In this document: piece by piece, positions 1-11,672 of the stretch | How positions within the stretch are numbered: the first letter of the stretch is position 1 | Layout: each line of letters begins with the position of its first letter | NCBI GenBank assembly: GCA_028583405.1 | Contig: CM053251.1 | Location: forward strand, 2,572,531-2,636,530 | From: Pogonophryne albipinna | Lineage: Eukaryota > Chordata > Actinopteri > Perciformes > Artedidraconidae | DNA length: 64,000 bases | Direction: 5' to 3' | Program-made: the position numbers and the translations under genes | The notes under the pieces: generated by a model | Seen by the model: the letters and a program-made list of their open reading frames with translations, nothing else | What the model was told of the DNA's origin: nothing | Database searches by the model: none

Positions 1-534
1 TAAGCAGGCAGTCATATCATTAGCTAGAACTAGCTAGATCTGATAGATTTGGACATAAACGCGAGTGAAGTATAACCGGATGCTAGAGAGAGATCAGATC
101 AGCTGCTGCTGACGGAGAACACGCAGCTCCGCCGCTGTGACGGACCGTTGAGTGGAGCACAATTAAATACATTAAGAGTTAGACCTAGCACACTTAGCTA
201 GTTTATCTACTCTGTAACTAGCTAAACTAGTTATAAATATATGTATTATTTACTGTCGGGTCACTTAGGCCGGTTAGACAGGTTCAGCGAGCTGCACGAG
301 CCTGACGGGCTGTGGGGAGAGGGAGAGGAAAAGAGAGCGCCCCGTTTATTGTTCCCATTTTATTATCCAGAATTACTGTAAACTTTGAATGAAGTAGTTC
401 ATCTACTATTAGTAGTTTGTTTAAATGCATTAATTATGTTGTTTTTTTCATTAACATAAAATCAATCTCACGTACCCCCTGCAGTACTCCAACGTACCCC
501 TAGGGGTCCGCGTACCCCCATTTGAGAACCACTG
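1..534 (-). mobile_element. hAT-like MITE, left-arm copy (cut by window edge)
   Basis: Ends with the terminal sequence 'tttgagaaccactg' at 521-534, followed by gcttaagt. It is the inverted counterpart of the complete element at 21483-22641. Only the half belonging to the arm is present, because the window starts inside it. Confidence 0.75.
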
Positions 535-1679
535 GCTTAAGTGGTACATTTTACATGCCTGAGCCTTTTCTTTAAGTTGTTGATGTTTAAGTTAAGAAGA
601 AACTTTAAAGTTGGTGTTAAAAGCCCCCTTTATGATTTTTGGGGTTTTCCCTTTCATGTGTTGTATAGGTTTGTCTGCAAAGGCTGAACTGCCAAAGTTG
701 TGCCTGTCTCTCCTCCAGTGTCGGTATCAGCAGTAGGGGGCGCCAAAGGGAATTGTAAACTTGCAGTGACTTCTAGTCATGTAAAAATGATCCTTGACTT
801 ATTAAAGGTGATATTTACCTGCTGTTTGTTCGTATATATAAGTAAATTAACACCCATTACTATAAAGTTGTGAACTTAATATGAACACACACATTAATGT
901 CATGAGATGAGCTTGGTATTTGTTAATGTTTGATCTCATGTACGACTGTTAGAAGTTTATGACATAGAATCCTGAGTGCTAAATGTTTAATATGAATACC
1001 GAGACTCTTTCTCTTGGTTGAGAAAGTCCACTCCTTCCTCATTCAGCACATAAACTAAAACACAACTTAGTGATTTTTTATTTATTTAAGTCAGACAGAG
1101 ATATACAGGCTGACCAAATAACGTCTCCTTTAATTGATCTTTTTGTGTATCATGTAACCCTCTAAAACACACTTGGTGAACTTGCAGGTGTTTTCACTTG
1201 TGCTGTAAGCACATTGAGTCCTCAGAAGATGGCTTATCTAACTGTTTGATTGACACTTCAGGGTAAGGAAACTCCCTCTCAGTTCATGAATGTATTGACA
1301 TGTGACTACAGCTACTCCTAACTTCAACCTGACGACTGGTTTAACCGGCCAGAGGAGTAGAAAATATTCCTCCTCCCTAAATAAATATTTAAAGAGTCCC
1401 TGCAGTACAGTCTGTAGCTTTGAGAAAGGCCTGCATGGATCTTGAACAAGTATTAGCCTTAAGTCCAGCTTCCCGCCTAATGGCATCAATTCTATTTTTG
1501 CACAAACTAAACTAAAATCTTTATTCTTGTGAACTGGAAAGTAAGAAAGGCCAACTGTTTCAAGTTAAATGGAGGACTGTCTAACCTTAAAGGGGCACTG
1601 ATATGCTTATTTATGTATTTAGTGTACTGTGACATGTCTCCAAGCTTTAATGTTCAAAAAGCTCTTTATGTTTCTCATA
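535..1679. other. Arm sequence without a recognisable gene
   Basis: About 1.1 kb of moderately AT-rich DNA, repeated inverted at about 20342-21482. Short open frames here (for example 1238-1489 minus) have no recognisable domain. I see no exon structure. Confidence 0.6.
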
Positions 1680-1763
1680 CTGCCTGCCTGTAGCTTTGCC
1701 GATATCTTTGTTGATAGGTAATAGATTAAGAGCAGTGAATCATCTTAGATACAGGAAGCGCTC
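1680..1763 (+). repeat. 84-bp internal fragment of L2 LINE (copy 1)
   Basis: Matches 24640-24723, the segment just upstream of the L2 endonuclease, with two visible differences. It encodes the same peptide piece (NRLRAVNHLRYRKRS). An inverted copy is at 20258-20341. An internal piece is odd, because ordinary LINE copies keep their 3' end. Confidence 0.9.
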
Positions 1764-2151
1764 TTTGCGCAATTACTTTGATTTGTTTGGTATTATATTT
1801 CGGGGGAGTGGTTGCTAGTTGTTCTTAGCCGTGGTCAGCTGTTTGTTTTGTTTTTTTCCTTTCTCTCTTGTGTGGGTTTGTTGGTGCGTTGCATGTGGAG
1901 CAGTGCGGAACGGTGCGGTGTTTTCCCTGGCAGGTTAAGCGGCGGTTTCCTTGGGATCGTTGAGCGGGGTGTGTAGTGTTGCGGAGAAAGTGGTTGAAGC
2001 TTTGGCTTGTTCCACTTTGGACGCATAATAAACGTGGTGGTATCTGTCCGGTTGGTTTTTGTTTTTGTGTTTTTGTGTTTTTGTTTTTGTTCTCTTCTTT
2101 CGGTTTAAAGGTCCGGTGTTATGTTCCGGTGAGGGGTCGGTGTAAATTAAG

Positions 2152-2600
2152 ATGGCTGACGTAGAGGCATTTATTGAAGCTCCGTCTCAGGAGTCTCTTG
2201 CCACTTTCTCAAGAGAGCAGCTGCTCTTAATTGCTGAGCATTTCTCTGTGTCTATTGTCGGTGATAGAAGGGTGAAAGACAACATAAAATACTCTATAGT
2301 GTCGACATTAAGTGAGACAGGAGTTTGCTGCAAAGGAAGAGGGTTTTTTGTTAAAACCCTATTTTTCAGGCTAGTGCACTTTCTTTTGAGCAGCAGAAGG
2401 AAATGTTGTTGTTGCAGCTGGAACATGACAGAGTAAAGTATGCGTTGGAAATTGAAAAGGAAATCACAGTGGAGCGGATACGTCAAGAAACTGAGAAAGC
2501 CAAGTTAGAGTTGGAGGGACATCGTCTGTCTGTTCTTGGCACGTTGTCCAACACACTCTCACTCCATAATCGTCCAGGAGCGACGTTTGGTCAGTGTCCG
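2152..2600 (+). pseudogene. Gypsy Gag N-terminal fragment
   Basis: Starts at an ATG (2152) and gives MADVEAFIEAPSQE..., with a helical N-terminus typical of fish SCAN-type Gag proteins. After about 60 residues the frame breaks. The next frame (from about 2397) gives a coiled-coil stretch rich in Glu, Lys and Leu (EMLLLQLEHDRVKYALEIEK...). Homology stops before the transposon end at 2642. The downstream Gag part resumes at 7336. At least one frameshift plus the insertion make it non-functional. Family assignment is from motif memory. Confidence 0.7.
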
Positions 2601-2641
2601 TGGCGTGCAGTTGTGACGCTCCTAGGCTCCTTCAGCTTCAT

Positions 2642-2750
2642 AAAGGGACGCAAATAGCTTTCAACTGATTGCAATGTATTCCCATCTGCGGCGGGATTTG
2701 ACGCTCATGGAAGCACGGCATTCGTTTGTGTCAGCTGCCCTTAAAGGCAA
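2642..2750 (+). repeat. Left 109-bp terminal inverted repeat
   Basis: Pairs with 7224-7332 over its full length with one visible mismatch. The first bases are AAAGGGACGC. Confidence 0.92.
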
Positions 2751-3172
2751 TAGGCCATAAGGTGAACCCTGTTATCGTTTCATCCCGCTCCACAGAAGTG
2801 GAACTACACAATCTTTAGTTCATAAAAAAGAACGAGTCATGCTTATCCACCAAAAAAAAGTTTGTCGCTAAGATTCCTGTCAATTCTTCTAGGCACGTAA
2901 TTATTGGCTGAACTAGTCCCTTCAAAGCGTAATAATATCTTGGTCAAAAGTAGTGCCACAGTTCGTCACGTGATCGTGCTACACCAATTGGGTAGCTGCA
3001 TATTGTCAACAGAAGTGAAAGATGGCCGCCTAGCCTACATGGTTACGCTAAACCAGACCAAATGGATTCTAAACAGTGCTGTATGCTTGTTTTAGGTCAT
3101 GTTTTGTCATATGTCTTAATACATCACTAAGTCCGAGGTATTTGCGTTATATACGTGGTATTTGTGAGAGGT
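2751..3172 (+). repeat. Internal inverted repeat A
   Basis: Pairs with 4190-4607 in reverse orientation; both encode the same short peptide (MAELVPSKRNNIL...). The two copies stop matching at 'gtatttgtgagag', after which one continues into the CXC-protein frame and the other into a different sequence. Confidence 0.85.
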
Positions 3173-3736
3173 AAAATAAAGTCATTTGCTGTTGCATGTG
3201 AGAAAGATGACTACCTTAAGGCTTTTAGAAGTTTAGGTACTAACTTTAACTTGGAGCAATCAACATTTGCACTTCTTTGCCGGTATGTATGTCACCTATA
3301 TGATCAGCCAGCAGCCGAAAATGTAAATTATGCTAGGTACAAGGCTTTCTGTATGGCATCATCGGCCTTGCCAGAATTAAGCATTCCCCCTACTCCTGAT
3401 GCCCTCCATCAGCACTGCAAAAGGGCAAATTACCAGGCAGCAATAATGAGGTCCTGTCTCAAAAGAGAAATAAATGCTCCATCACCTGCTGGATATGGTT
3501 GGGAAATAGAGGATGGGAACTTACACGTCACCTGGATGACAAGAAATCCTGCCCCTGACAGTGTGTTGAATGTGATACACTGCAGCTGCAAAGAGTCTGC
3601 CTGTGAGAAAGGCAGATGTTCATGCTTCTCTGCAGGACTCTGTTGCACAGACTTATGTCGTTGCTCAAATTGTGCAAATAAAAAAGAAACAGAGGAAGAG
3701 AACGATGACTGCCCTGACACTGACAGTGAGGAATAG
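3155..3736 (+). CDS. Transposon-borne protein with CXC-like cysteine-rich C-terminus (partial)
   Basis: Open frame of 193 codons. It has no good start: the first codon is GTG and an in-frame ATG comes only at about residue 67, so it is probably the 3' part of a longer or spliced gene. The C-terminal third has a CXC/tesmin-TSO1-like cysteine cluster (CSCKESACEKGRCSC, then CCTDLCRCSNC) followed by an acidic tail. I recall this arrangement (PPTPDALHQH, APDSVL, cysteine cluster) from multicopy proteins of fish and invertebrates with no settled function. DNA binding is a guess from the cysteine pattern. A second, truncated copy lies at 19759-20325. Confidence 0.6.
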   Translation: MVFVRGKIKSFAVACEKDDYLKAFRSLGTNFNLEQSTFALLCRYVCHLYDQPAAENVNYARYKAFCMASSALPELSIPPTPDALHQHCKRANYQAAIMRSCLKREINAPSPAGYGWEIEDGNLHVTWMTRNPAPDSVLNVIHCSCKESACEKGRCSCFSAGLCCTDLCRCSNCANKKETEEENDDCPDTDSEE

Positions 3737-4189
3737 GAGTGTCCTTATTCTGTTTTGTACTGTTTTCTATGTCATACCTTTTATATTTGTAATAAATCTC
3801 GTTTTTATGGTTCATCAGTGTTGTTTTCATTTGTGGAGGGATGAATGAGTAAATAAATTAATCAATGGACATTGGTATAAGTACTGCATTTTATTGATCT
3901 AAATTACTTAACGTAACAAGTTAACCTTCTTCTTGGACGCAGCTATGTATGAAATCAAGTCATGTTTATTTTAAGAGTGCATTTAACGTGTACAGGGTAA
4001 CAATAACAACAGACAGACAGACAAAAAGTCCTCAGTCTAATGGAATAATCCACGAGCTCAACCAATGAACCTAGCGATGCGAACATGGTAGTCCAGGAAT
4101 GTTGTTGTAGCTGGAGTTGGCTGATAAACGCTGCTAGCCAATGTTGATTCGATGGTCAACTCTGTTCCCAGATAGTAAAACCTCTCACA

Positions 4190-4607
4190 AATACCGCGTA
4201 TATAACGCAAATACCTCGGACTTAGTGATGTATTAAGACATATGACAAAACATGACATAAAACAAGCATACAGCACTGTTTAGAATCCATTTGGTCTGGT
4301 TTAGCGTAACCATGTAGGCGGCCATCTTTCACTTCTGTTGACAATATGCAGCTACCCAATTGGTGTAGCACGATCACGTGACGAACCGTGGCACTACTTT
4401 TGACCAAGATATTATTACGCTTTGAAGGGACTAGTTCAGCCAATAATTACGTGCCTAGAAGAATTGACAGGAATTTTAGCGACAAACTTTATTTTGGTGG
4501 ATAAGCATGACTCGTTCTTTTTTATGAACTAAAGATTATGTAGTTCCACTTCTGTGGAGCGGGATTTCTTTTCTAAAGGACTTTTCGAGGTTCACCTTGC
4601 GGCCTAC
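4190..4607 (-). repeat. Internal inverted repeat A'
   Basis: Reverse-oriented partner of 2751-3172, with a few indels near 4560-4600. The same segment is in the right arm near 18880-19300. Confidence 0.85.
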
Positions 4608-4905
4608 AATGTGAGCGTCCATTCTCATTGGATAACGGAGAATTGTACACACGGAAGTAAGTATTCCCCTTACTGTCGATTGATTTTACAGTGATATCTG
4701 CACTACTCATCGACAAAAAAACAAACAGATTATCCTTGTTAATTACACAACATTGATTGGTTTAAATTGTGTGCAATGCTTTTGTATTTTTCCCCTTCGA
4801 TTCGGAGAAACAAATATTTTTTCGGAGTAAAGGATGGCAGAAGATACTACACTACCCAGAATCCCCAGCTATCGTTTGGACTCACCATGTGCTCTGTTTG
4901 ACAAA
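4608..4905 (+). repeat. Internal inverted repeat C
   Basis: Pairs with 6925-7223. It contains the 'actacactacccagaatccccagctatcg' type segment that also marks the innermost readable end of the right arm at 18621. Confidence 0.85.
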
Positions 4906-6924
4906 CCTCGTTTTTTTCACCATTCATTCCAATGGCTGGCATCTATGTCACGTGATCTTCAAATTTCTCCCTGCAGAAAAAAAAAACATGGCCGAACTTC
5001 GTTTTATTCTCGGTGGAAAATGCCTATTTTAAAGTTAGTTTGGCCATTAAAATGCGTTTTGATGTCATTTGATGCGAGATGAGTTGTTATATCAGATTAT
5101 GTGTGCAGTGGATGTACATGATCTTTAGTTTGCTAGTTATTACGAAGATTACTTCAGGAAATTGCTTCCATAGAACGTTTTCATTGTTACCAAGGTGGTT
5201 GCTAGGGACGCTGCTATCGATATTATTTCTGTTATGTTGTGTAACTGTTTAATGGTGTTATATTTATTGCTACCCCCTTCCCTGTCAATGTATAGTGTTG
5301 GTCCACAGCGCAAACATATTAGTTTAACAAAATCCGCATCTAAAGATAGCCTACGTTATTTTCCCCTGTGCAATTCCAGTCTCACATCTCACAGCACATC
5401 GTCATTAACAAATACCGGAAACAGACCGAAAACATTTAAAAAAAATAATAATAATACTTTATTCCGAGTGTGCTTGCTTTTCTCTTTGAAAGTCATCACA
5501 TAAAGGCATTGTAATACACGGTTCGGCTGCATTAAATATTACATATCTGCCGTAGTTCTGTATTTATAGAGCCCTGATGAGAAGACTTCTAGACAAACAT
5601 GAGGAACTGAAAACGTGACGTGGATCATAAATATATCAGCCATTAAACAACATCTTACATTTCTTTTCACACAATACGTCTCCTTGCAGTATCAACACTA
5701 ATTCGGCTGACTTTTATATTTGATCCAATTGGTAGATAGGCTGTATTTACACCATATAGGTGCACAGCTGATATAAAGGGACATGCTTTAACCTAGTGGT
5801 TAAAGCATGTTATTGAATTTCATTATTTTTATTATTAGATATTAATAGGATCCCTATAAAGTATATTCATTACTCGTTATTCTCTACTAATAGTTAATTA
5901 AAGACGGTATATAATGACTATTTTGCACATCCCTTTCAAGATTTCAAGATTTTCTAAGGTTTATTGACATATCATATAGGCCTACACAACTATGGTGTAG
6001 TTATGCATTGAATGAAAAACTTGGGTCGCAGGTTCCTCAACAGTGCATTACAAGACATCTATCAATATTTGTGCATACCTCCAGCAATGTTAACTATGTT
6101 GAAGCACTTATTTTAACTGATATTATACATAATCTATTATACTCTTATAAGATGTATGTAGATATTTCATCTCCGGCCTTGTCAGGTATTGAACAATCAA
6201 TAAATAAAGAACACAGAATTGTTAAATATAAAACACAGAATTTGTGTGATTATACTAAATGATTTACAAATAAACACCACTGCATATTTACAACTGTTAC
6301 ACATGCTGATGTAACGCAAATGTTCCAACTTGGGATCAATAAAGTATATCTTATCTTAAGCTGATCGATGGCGATACTGCCATATTTGCAAAATTTGCCT
6401 CTGAACCTTGACAAGTGCATGTTTCAGGCTTATCAATTAATTTAATGTAATGTAATGTTATCAATTAACAACAGGGGTCACAAACATAAGACCAGCTGTT
6501 AAATAAAGCTCTTCTGACCTTAGCTGGCATGTGTGTATATATATTAATGCTGCCCATTATGGGCACAAGCAATTTTCACCCATTTATTAATTATATGTTT
6601 TAAATTTGAGTGTTTCCTATCCCCTAAACCTCCAGGGATGTACACAGTTTAATACTGGCAACTTTTTATTATGGGAAATATGAAAACGTCTTTTAAAACT
6701 ACAACTCCCAGTAGAGACGTGCCATAGATAGAGAACATGTTGCGAAACAGAATAGCCAGCATGTGTAGTTCTGGGGACAGGGTGGGGGAGGGGGGGACGC
6801 GGTGGACCCGTTCAAATCCAGTTTTGGACAGTCTGCCGTGGTTCCATCCCATTTCAAGTGCTGTTCGAGGCTCGGCGTAACCCTCGAGCACACTCTCCAA
6901 TCACAGAGCTTGAGGACTATCACG
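4906..6924. other. AT-rich transposon interior, no gene seen
   Basis: Two kilobases between the C repeats with only short open frames. A 'gggatcaataaagtatatc' stretch near 6332 resembles the 3' tail of a fish LINE. 6661-6727 is shared with 60216-60277. I recognise no protein domain. Confidence 0.6.
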
Positions 6925-7223
6925 GGGTTTGTCAAACAGAGCACATGGTGTAGTCCAAACGATAGCTGGGGATTCTGGGTAGTGTAGTGTCTTCTGCCAT
7001 CCTTTACTCCGAAAAAATATTTGTTTCTCCGAATCGAAGGGGAAAAATACAAAAGCATTGCACACAATTGAAACCAATCAATGTTGTGTAATTAACAAGG
7101 ATAATCTGGTGTTTTTTAGTCGATGAGTAGTGCAGATATCACTGTAAAATCAATCGACAGTAAGGGGAATACTTACTTCCGGGTGTACAATTCTAGGTTA
7201 TCCAATGAGAATGGACGCTCACA
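6925..7223 (-). repeat. Internal inverted repeat C'
   Basis: Reverse-oriented partner of 4608-4905, directly inside the right terminal inverted repeat. Confidence 0.85.
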
Positions 7224-7332
7224 TTGCCTTTAAGGGCAGCCGACACAAACGAATGCCGTGCTTCCATGAGCGTCAAATCCCGCCGCAGATGGGAATACAT
7301 TGCAATCAGTTGAAAGCTATTTGCGTCCCTTT
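7224..7332 (-). repeat. Right 109-bp terminal inverted repeat
   Basis: Mirror of 2642-2750; ends GCGTCCCTTT followed by AT. Confidence 0.92.
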
Positions 7333-7335
7333 ATG

Positions 7336-8674
<1,339 letters not shown>

Positions 8675-8968
8675 GGAAACATGGGCCGTGACGGTAATGT
8701 ATTGTCTGTCATACTGTTTGATAAATCGTTCTCGCTCTGCCCATCCTTTTAAAGTGTGCTTCTCAGGTAGCTTACCTGTGTTTCTAAAGATGTGGCTGGG
8801 TGTGGGAGGAGCGGTTGGCAGTGTGAGGGTTGTATGTTGCAATTGTTGGTTTTATTGGAAGTGGGGTGCCTTATGTCTTGTATTTTTGTTGTTCATTACT
8901 GGTGTTTTTTTGTTTTGTCAGGGTTGGTGTGCCGGTGGTCCTGGGGACACCGACTTTAAGGGGGTGGG
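8675..8968 (+). other. Gypsy 3' untranslated segment with purine tract
   Basis: No coding signal. It ends with the purine-rich 'aagggggtggg' immediately before TGTGACGACC, the expected position of a polypurine tract before a 3' LTR. Confidence 0.55.
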
Positions 8969-9255
8969 TGTGACGACCCCTGCCTTGTTATCTCTGATGC
9001 GTGTGTATGTTCCTTTAAGGTTTTCCCTTTGGTCTATCAGCTGGGATTGAGGACACCTGGCGGCTGGTACCAGAGGGTTAAAGGGCCTGAGTGAGACCCG
9101 CAATCTCTCTCCTGCAGAGGACCTGACCTCGGAGCAGCTACTTCGCTTCGTCTTTTGTTTTTCCTTTGTGTTAGTTTTTTTGGTTTACGTTAAGCTTCTG
9201 TTAATAAATATATTTTTCATATATGTTCTCATCCTTCCCACGCTTTTTGTTATGG
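8969..9255 (+). repeat. Putative Gypsy 3' LTR (end uncertain)
   Basis: Begins TGTGACGACCCC after a polypurine tract and contains an AATAAA at about 9203. The 3' boundary is not fixed, since no matching 5' LTR is visible. Confidence 0.5.
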
Positions 9256-9810
9256 CCATGATGTAATGATAGTAATTAAGAATAATTTAGTCATTGAATG
9301 CTAATTTCAGTAGATGTAATCAAACAAAACAAACATATTGGACATGGCCTCAAGACTGTAACCCTTTCACATTCTGTTGAAATAGTCAATTACTAGCCAT
9401 ATCTTACACATTGCTGTTTTGAATCATTAATATGTGGATGACAATTGGATGATGTAACATGTATGCCACGTGCTGGAAAGAAGACGTATCGCTCTGTTGG
9501 CATTGTTTAGACAACAAAAACAGAGTGAAGCTCTCATTTCATAAACAATCTTTGAGTACAGACACCGTCCTGCAGAGAGCACACAACCCAACTGCACGTT
9601 TTTGGTCTAGCATCACTTTACAAAACATTTGCATTAAGACACTAAGACTAGCTGGTCCCTTGTAAAGGTCAGTCCACCTTAAATGAGCAGTGGTTGATCA
9701 GAAGGTGAAAGGCAGGACACGGGAACTTGGTCCTGAGGAGATGTAACGATTATTAAACAAGAAATAGTCGAGTCAAGGGGTCAAAGAAATAAACATTTGT
9801 GATTATTCGC
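9256..9810. other. Non-coding stretch
   Basis: No recognisable gene or repeat structure. A 68-codon frame at 9459-9665 has no identifiable domain. Confidence 0.5.
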
Positions 9811-9894
9811 GAATCGGTTGCAGGTGGGTGAAATCAGGCTTAGGGAGTAACGTATTACATGTAACGGCATTAGGTCATCAGGATACAAAATAGA
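9811..9894 (+). repeat. 84-bp direct repeat, copy 1
   Basis: Identical base for base to 11486-11569. The internal part (taacgtattacatgtaacgg) belongs to a common fish hAT-like repeat also seen at 47834-48744. Confidence 0.9.
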
Positions 9895-10576
9895 AGTACT
9901 CAGGTCTTGTACTTGAGTAAAAGTAGAAGTACTCAGATCTTATACTTGAGTAAAAGTACCAGAGTGTAGGAATACTCTGTTACAGTAAAAGTCCTGCATT
10001 CAAGATGTTACTGAAGTAAAAGTACAAAAGTATCATGATCAAAATATAATCAAAGTTCCAAAAGTAAAAGTACTCAATATGCAGATCGAACCATTTCAGA
10101 ATCATATGATATGTTTTGATTATAATCATTGATGCATTAATGTGTTTATCAGATTTAAATGCTGGACGTATTTGGATTGTGTTGATCATTTCTACGCACC
10201 GTGGTATTACTATTTTTATTTAAGTTGAAGTGCTGAATACTTTGTCCTTAAGTCGTCAAATTATACTTATATTTGTAAAAGTAAAAGTACCTGAAAAAAG
10301 TAATATTCAGAAAAATGTGTTATATTTTTAAATCATAAATCACAATCCATTAATGCTCAAATGTTCCCTCTGATAAATAGGAAGCAAGTTTACCTTTGTA
10401 TACTGCAGGGTAGCTTGTACATTTATCATAGGGGCCAATAACACTATAATTATACATGAATAATTATTTGATTATAAGTATAAAGTAGCAGGAAATGTAA
10501 ATACTCAAGTAAATTACATAAAAATGTTCAGTTACTGAGTAAATGTACTTAGTTACGATCCACCACCACTGCTTTA
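9895..10576. mobile_element. hAT-like MITE rich in 'agtaaaagtac' motifs
   Basis: Many copies of 'acttgagtaaaagta'-type motifs, and a right end 'gatccaccaccactg' that resembles an hAT terminus. The left end is fused directly to the 84-bp repeat, so its own left terminus appears lost. Confidence 0.55.
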
Positions 10577-11485
10577 GGATATAAACAGCCGTAATGAAAT
10601 TGTTCAGTAGGTGTCATGTAGGAAGGACAGTAGGATGTGGACGTGATATCTATTTATAAATGGGGAAGAAGACTAAGAGGGAAGAAGCCCGTCACACACA
10701 CTGTTTGTTTTGTTATACCTTTAATTTTCTTGAAACTAAGGCAAAGCACATTTTAGCATCAAAGAGTACAAGTTATTTTCTGTAGACATAATGTAAAAAA
10801 AAAACATTGGACAGTTTTAAGAATAATATACTGAAATCAAACAGCTTCTCAAGATAAGCACAGCATAAAATGTCCACAAAGGGAAACAGCATGTGGGACG
10901 TTCATTCCTTCAGAAAAGGGCACTGTGTTGATTTAAAATGGCATAACGGGTGCCATAAAACAAACAGATCTTTTTTGAATAGTGGCATTAATAATATTGT
11001 TGAACTTACTGGAATGTATTCAACAGCAGTAAGAAAGCTTTCTGCAGCATCAGTGTTAAATCTCAGGAGCTGCAGCGCTCTCCAGTGGACAGTTGTGACA
11101 TCAAAGAGAGAAATGGCAGTACAGAGCTGCAGGGAAATGACCTTCAAAACAGAAATAGAACATATCTATAAATGCTGAGACACCAGTCCTAAACATATCA
11201 TTTCTAGAGACAATGCTTTAATTAAAGTTACAGTGGAACAGCCTAAAAAACACCCAACTGCACTGAAGTCACAGCAAGAAAAAAAGACAGAACAATACTT
11301 TGCTGCTATCTCCATTCTCTCTCCTCTATGGCAATCATTTAAATATTCCTCGAACCAAAAATACTGAAGAACACCATTTCTAAACATCTTCTTAAATGTA
11401 CAATATAGTCAATTGGAAAAGGTTTTCTCACAGTAAATAAATTAATACTTTAAGAAGTTAAGACATGAAATTACATTAATGAAAT
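10577..11485. other. Probable 3' region of the zinc-finger gene
   Basis: Lies downstream of the minus-strand zinc-finger exon. It is AT-rich, with short frames only and no domain recognised. Whether it is transcribed as a 3' UTR cannot be judged from sequence. Confidence 0.4.
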
Positions 11486-11569
11486 GAATCGGTTGCAGGT
11501 GGGTGAAATCAGGCTTAGGGAGTAACGTATTACATGTAACGGCATTAGGTCATCAGGATACAAAATAGA
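11486..11569 (+). repeat. 84-bp direct repeat, copy 2
   Basis: Identical to 9811-9894. It lies about 100 bp past the stop of the zinc-finger exon, in its presumed 3' UTR, and continues into 'caaatgtattcccttacagtt', the usual continuation of this fish repeat. Confidence 0.9.
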
Positions 11570-11672
11570 CAAATGTATTCCCTTACAGTTACAGAAGCCG
11601 CTGACGACCAACACACTTGTGTCTTTTGAAACAATTATGCCATTTAAATCTTTTGTCACAAACATTGCAGCT

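Larger units (their letters stand above)
5..4876 (+). repeat. Left arm of giant inverted repeat
   Basis: Reads as the near-exact reverse complement of 18621-22012. Positions 5-1770 pair with 20251-22012, and about 3250-4876 pair with 18621-20245. The left arm carries about 1.47 kb (1771-3245: Gypsy leader and Gag plus one end of a DNA transposon) that the right arm lacks. Mismatches are sparse by eye. The arm reaches the window edge, so its true outer end cannot be seen. Confidence 0.93.
2642..7332. mobile_element. DNA transposon with 109-bp TIRs and nested inverted repeats
   Basis: The termini 2642-2750 and 7224-7332 are 109-bp inverted repeats with one visible mismatch, beginning AAAGGGACGC and flanked by AT (or TA; the ATAAAGGG/CCCTTTAT ends make the choice ambiguous). 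Inside lies a second inverted pair (about 2751-3172 with 4190-4607) around a core encoding a CXC-like protein. A third pair (about 4608-4905 with 6925-7223) surrounds a 2-kb AT-rich segment. No transposase catalytic domain was recognised. It inserted into, or with loss of, part of a Gypsy gag gene. Superfamily is undetermined. Confidence 0.8.

Noticed and set aside
1775..2151. Calling this a definite Gypsy 5' LTR
   Set aside because: It does not resemble the putative 3' LTR at 8969-9255 and no target duplication is visible; left as leader of uncertain nature.
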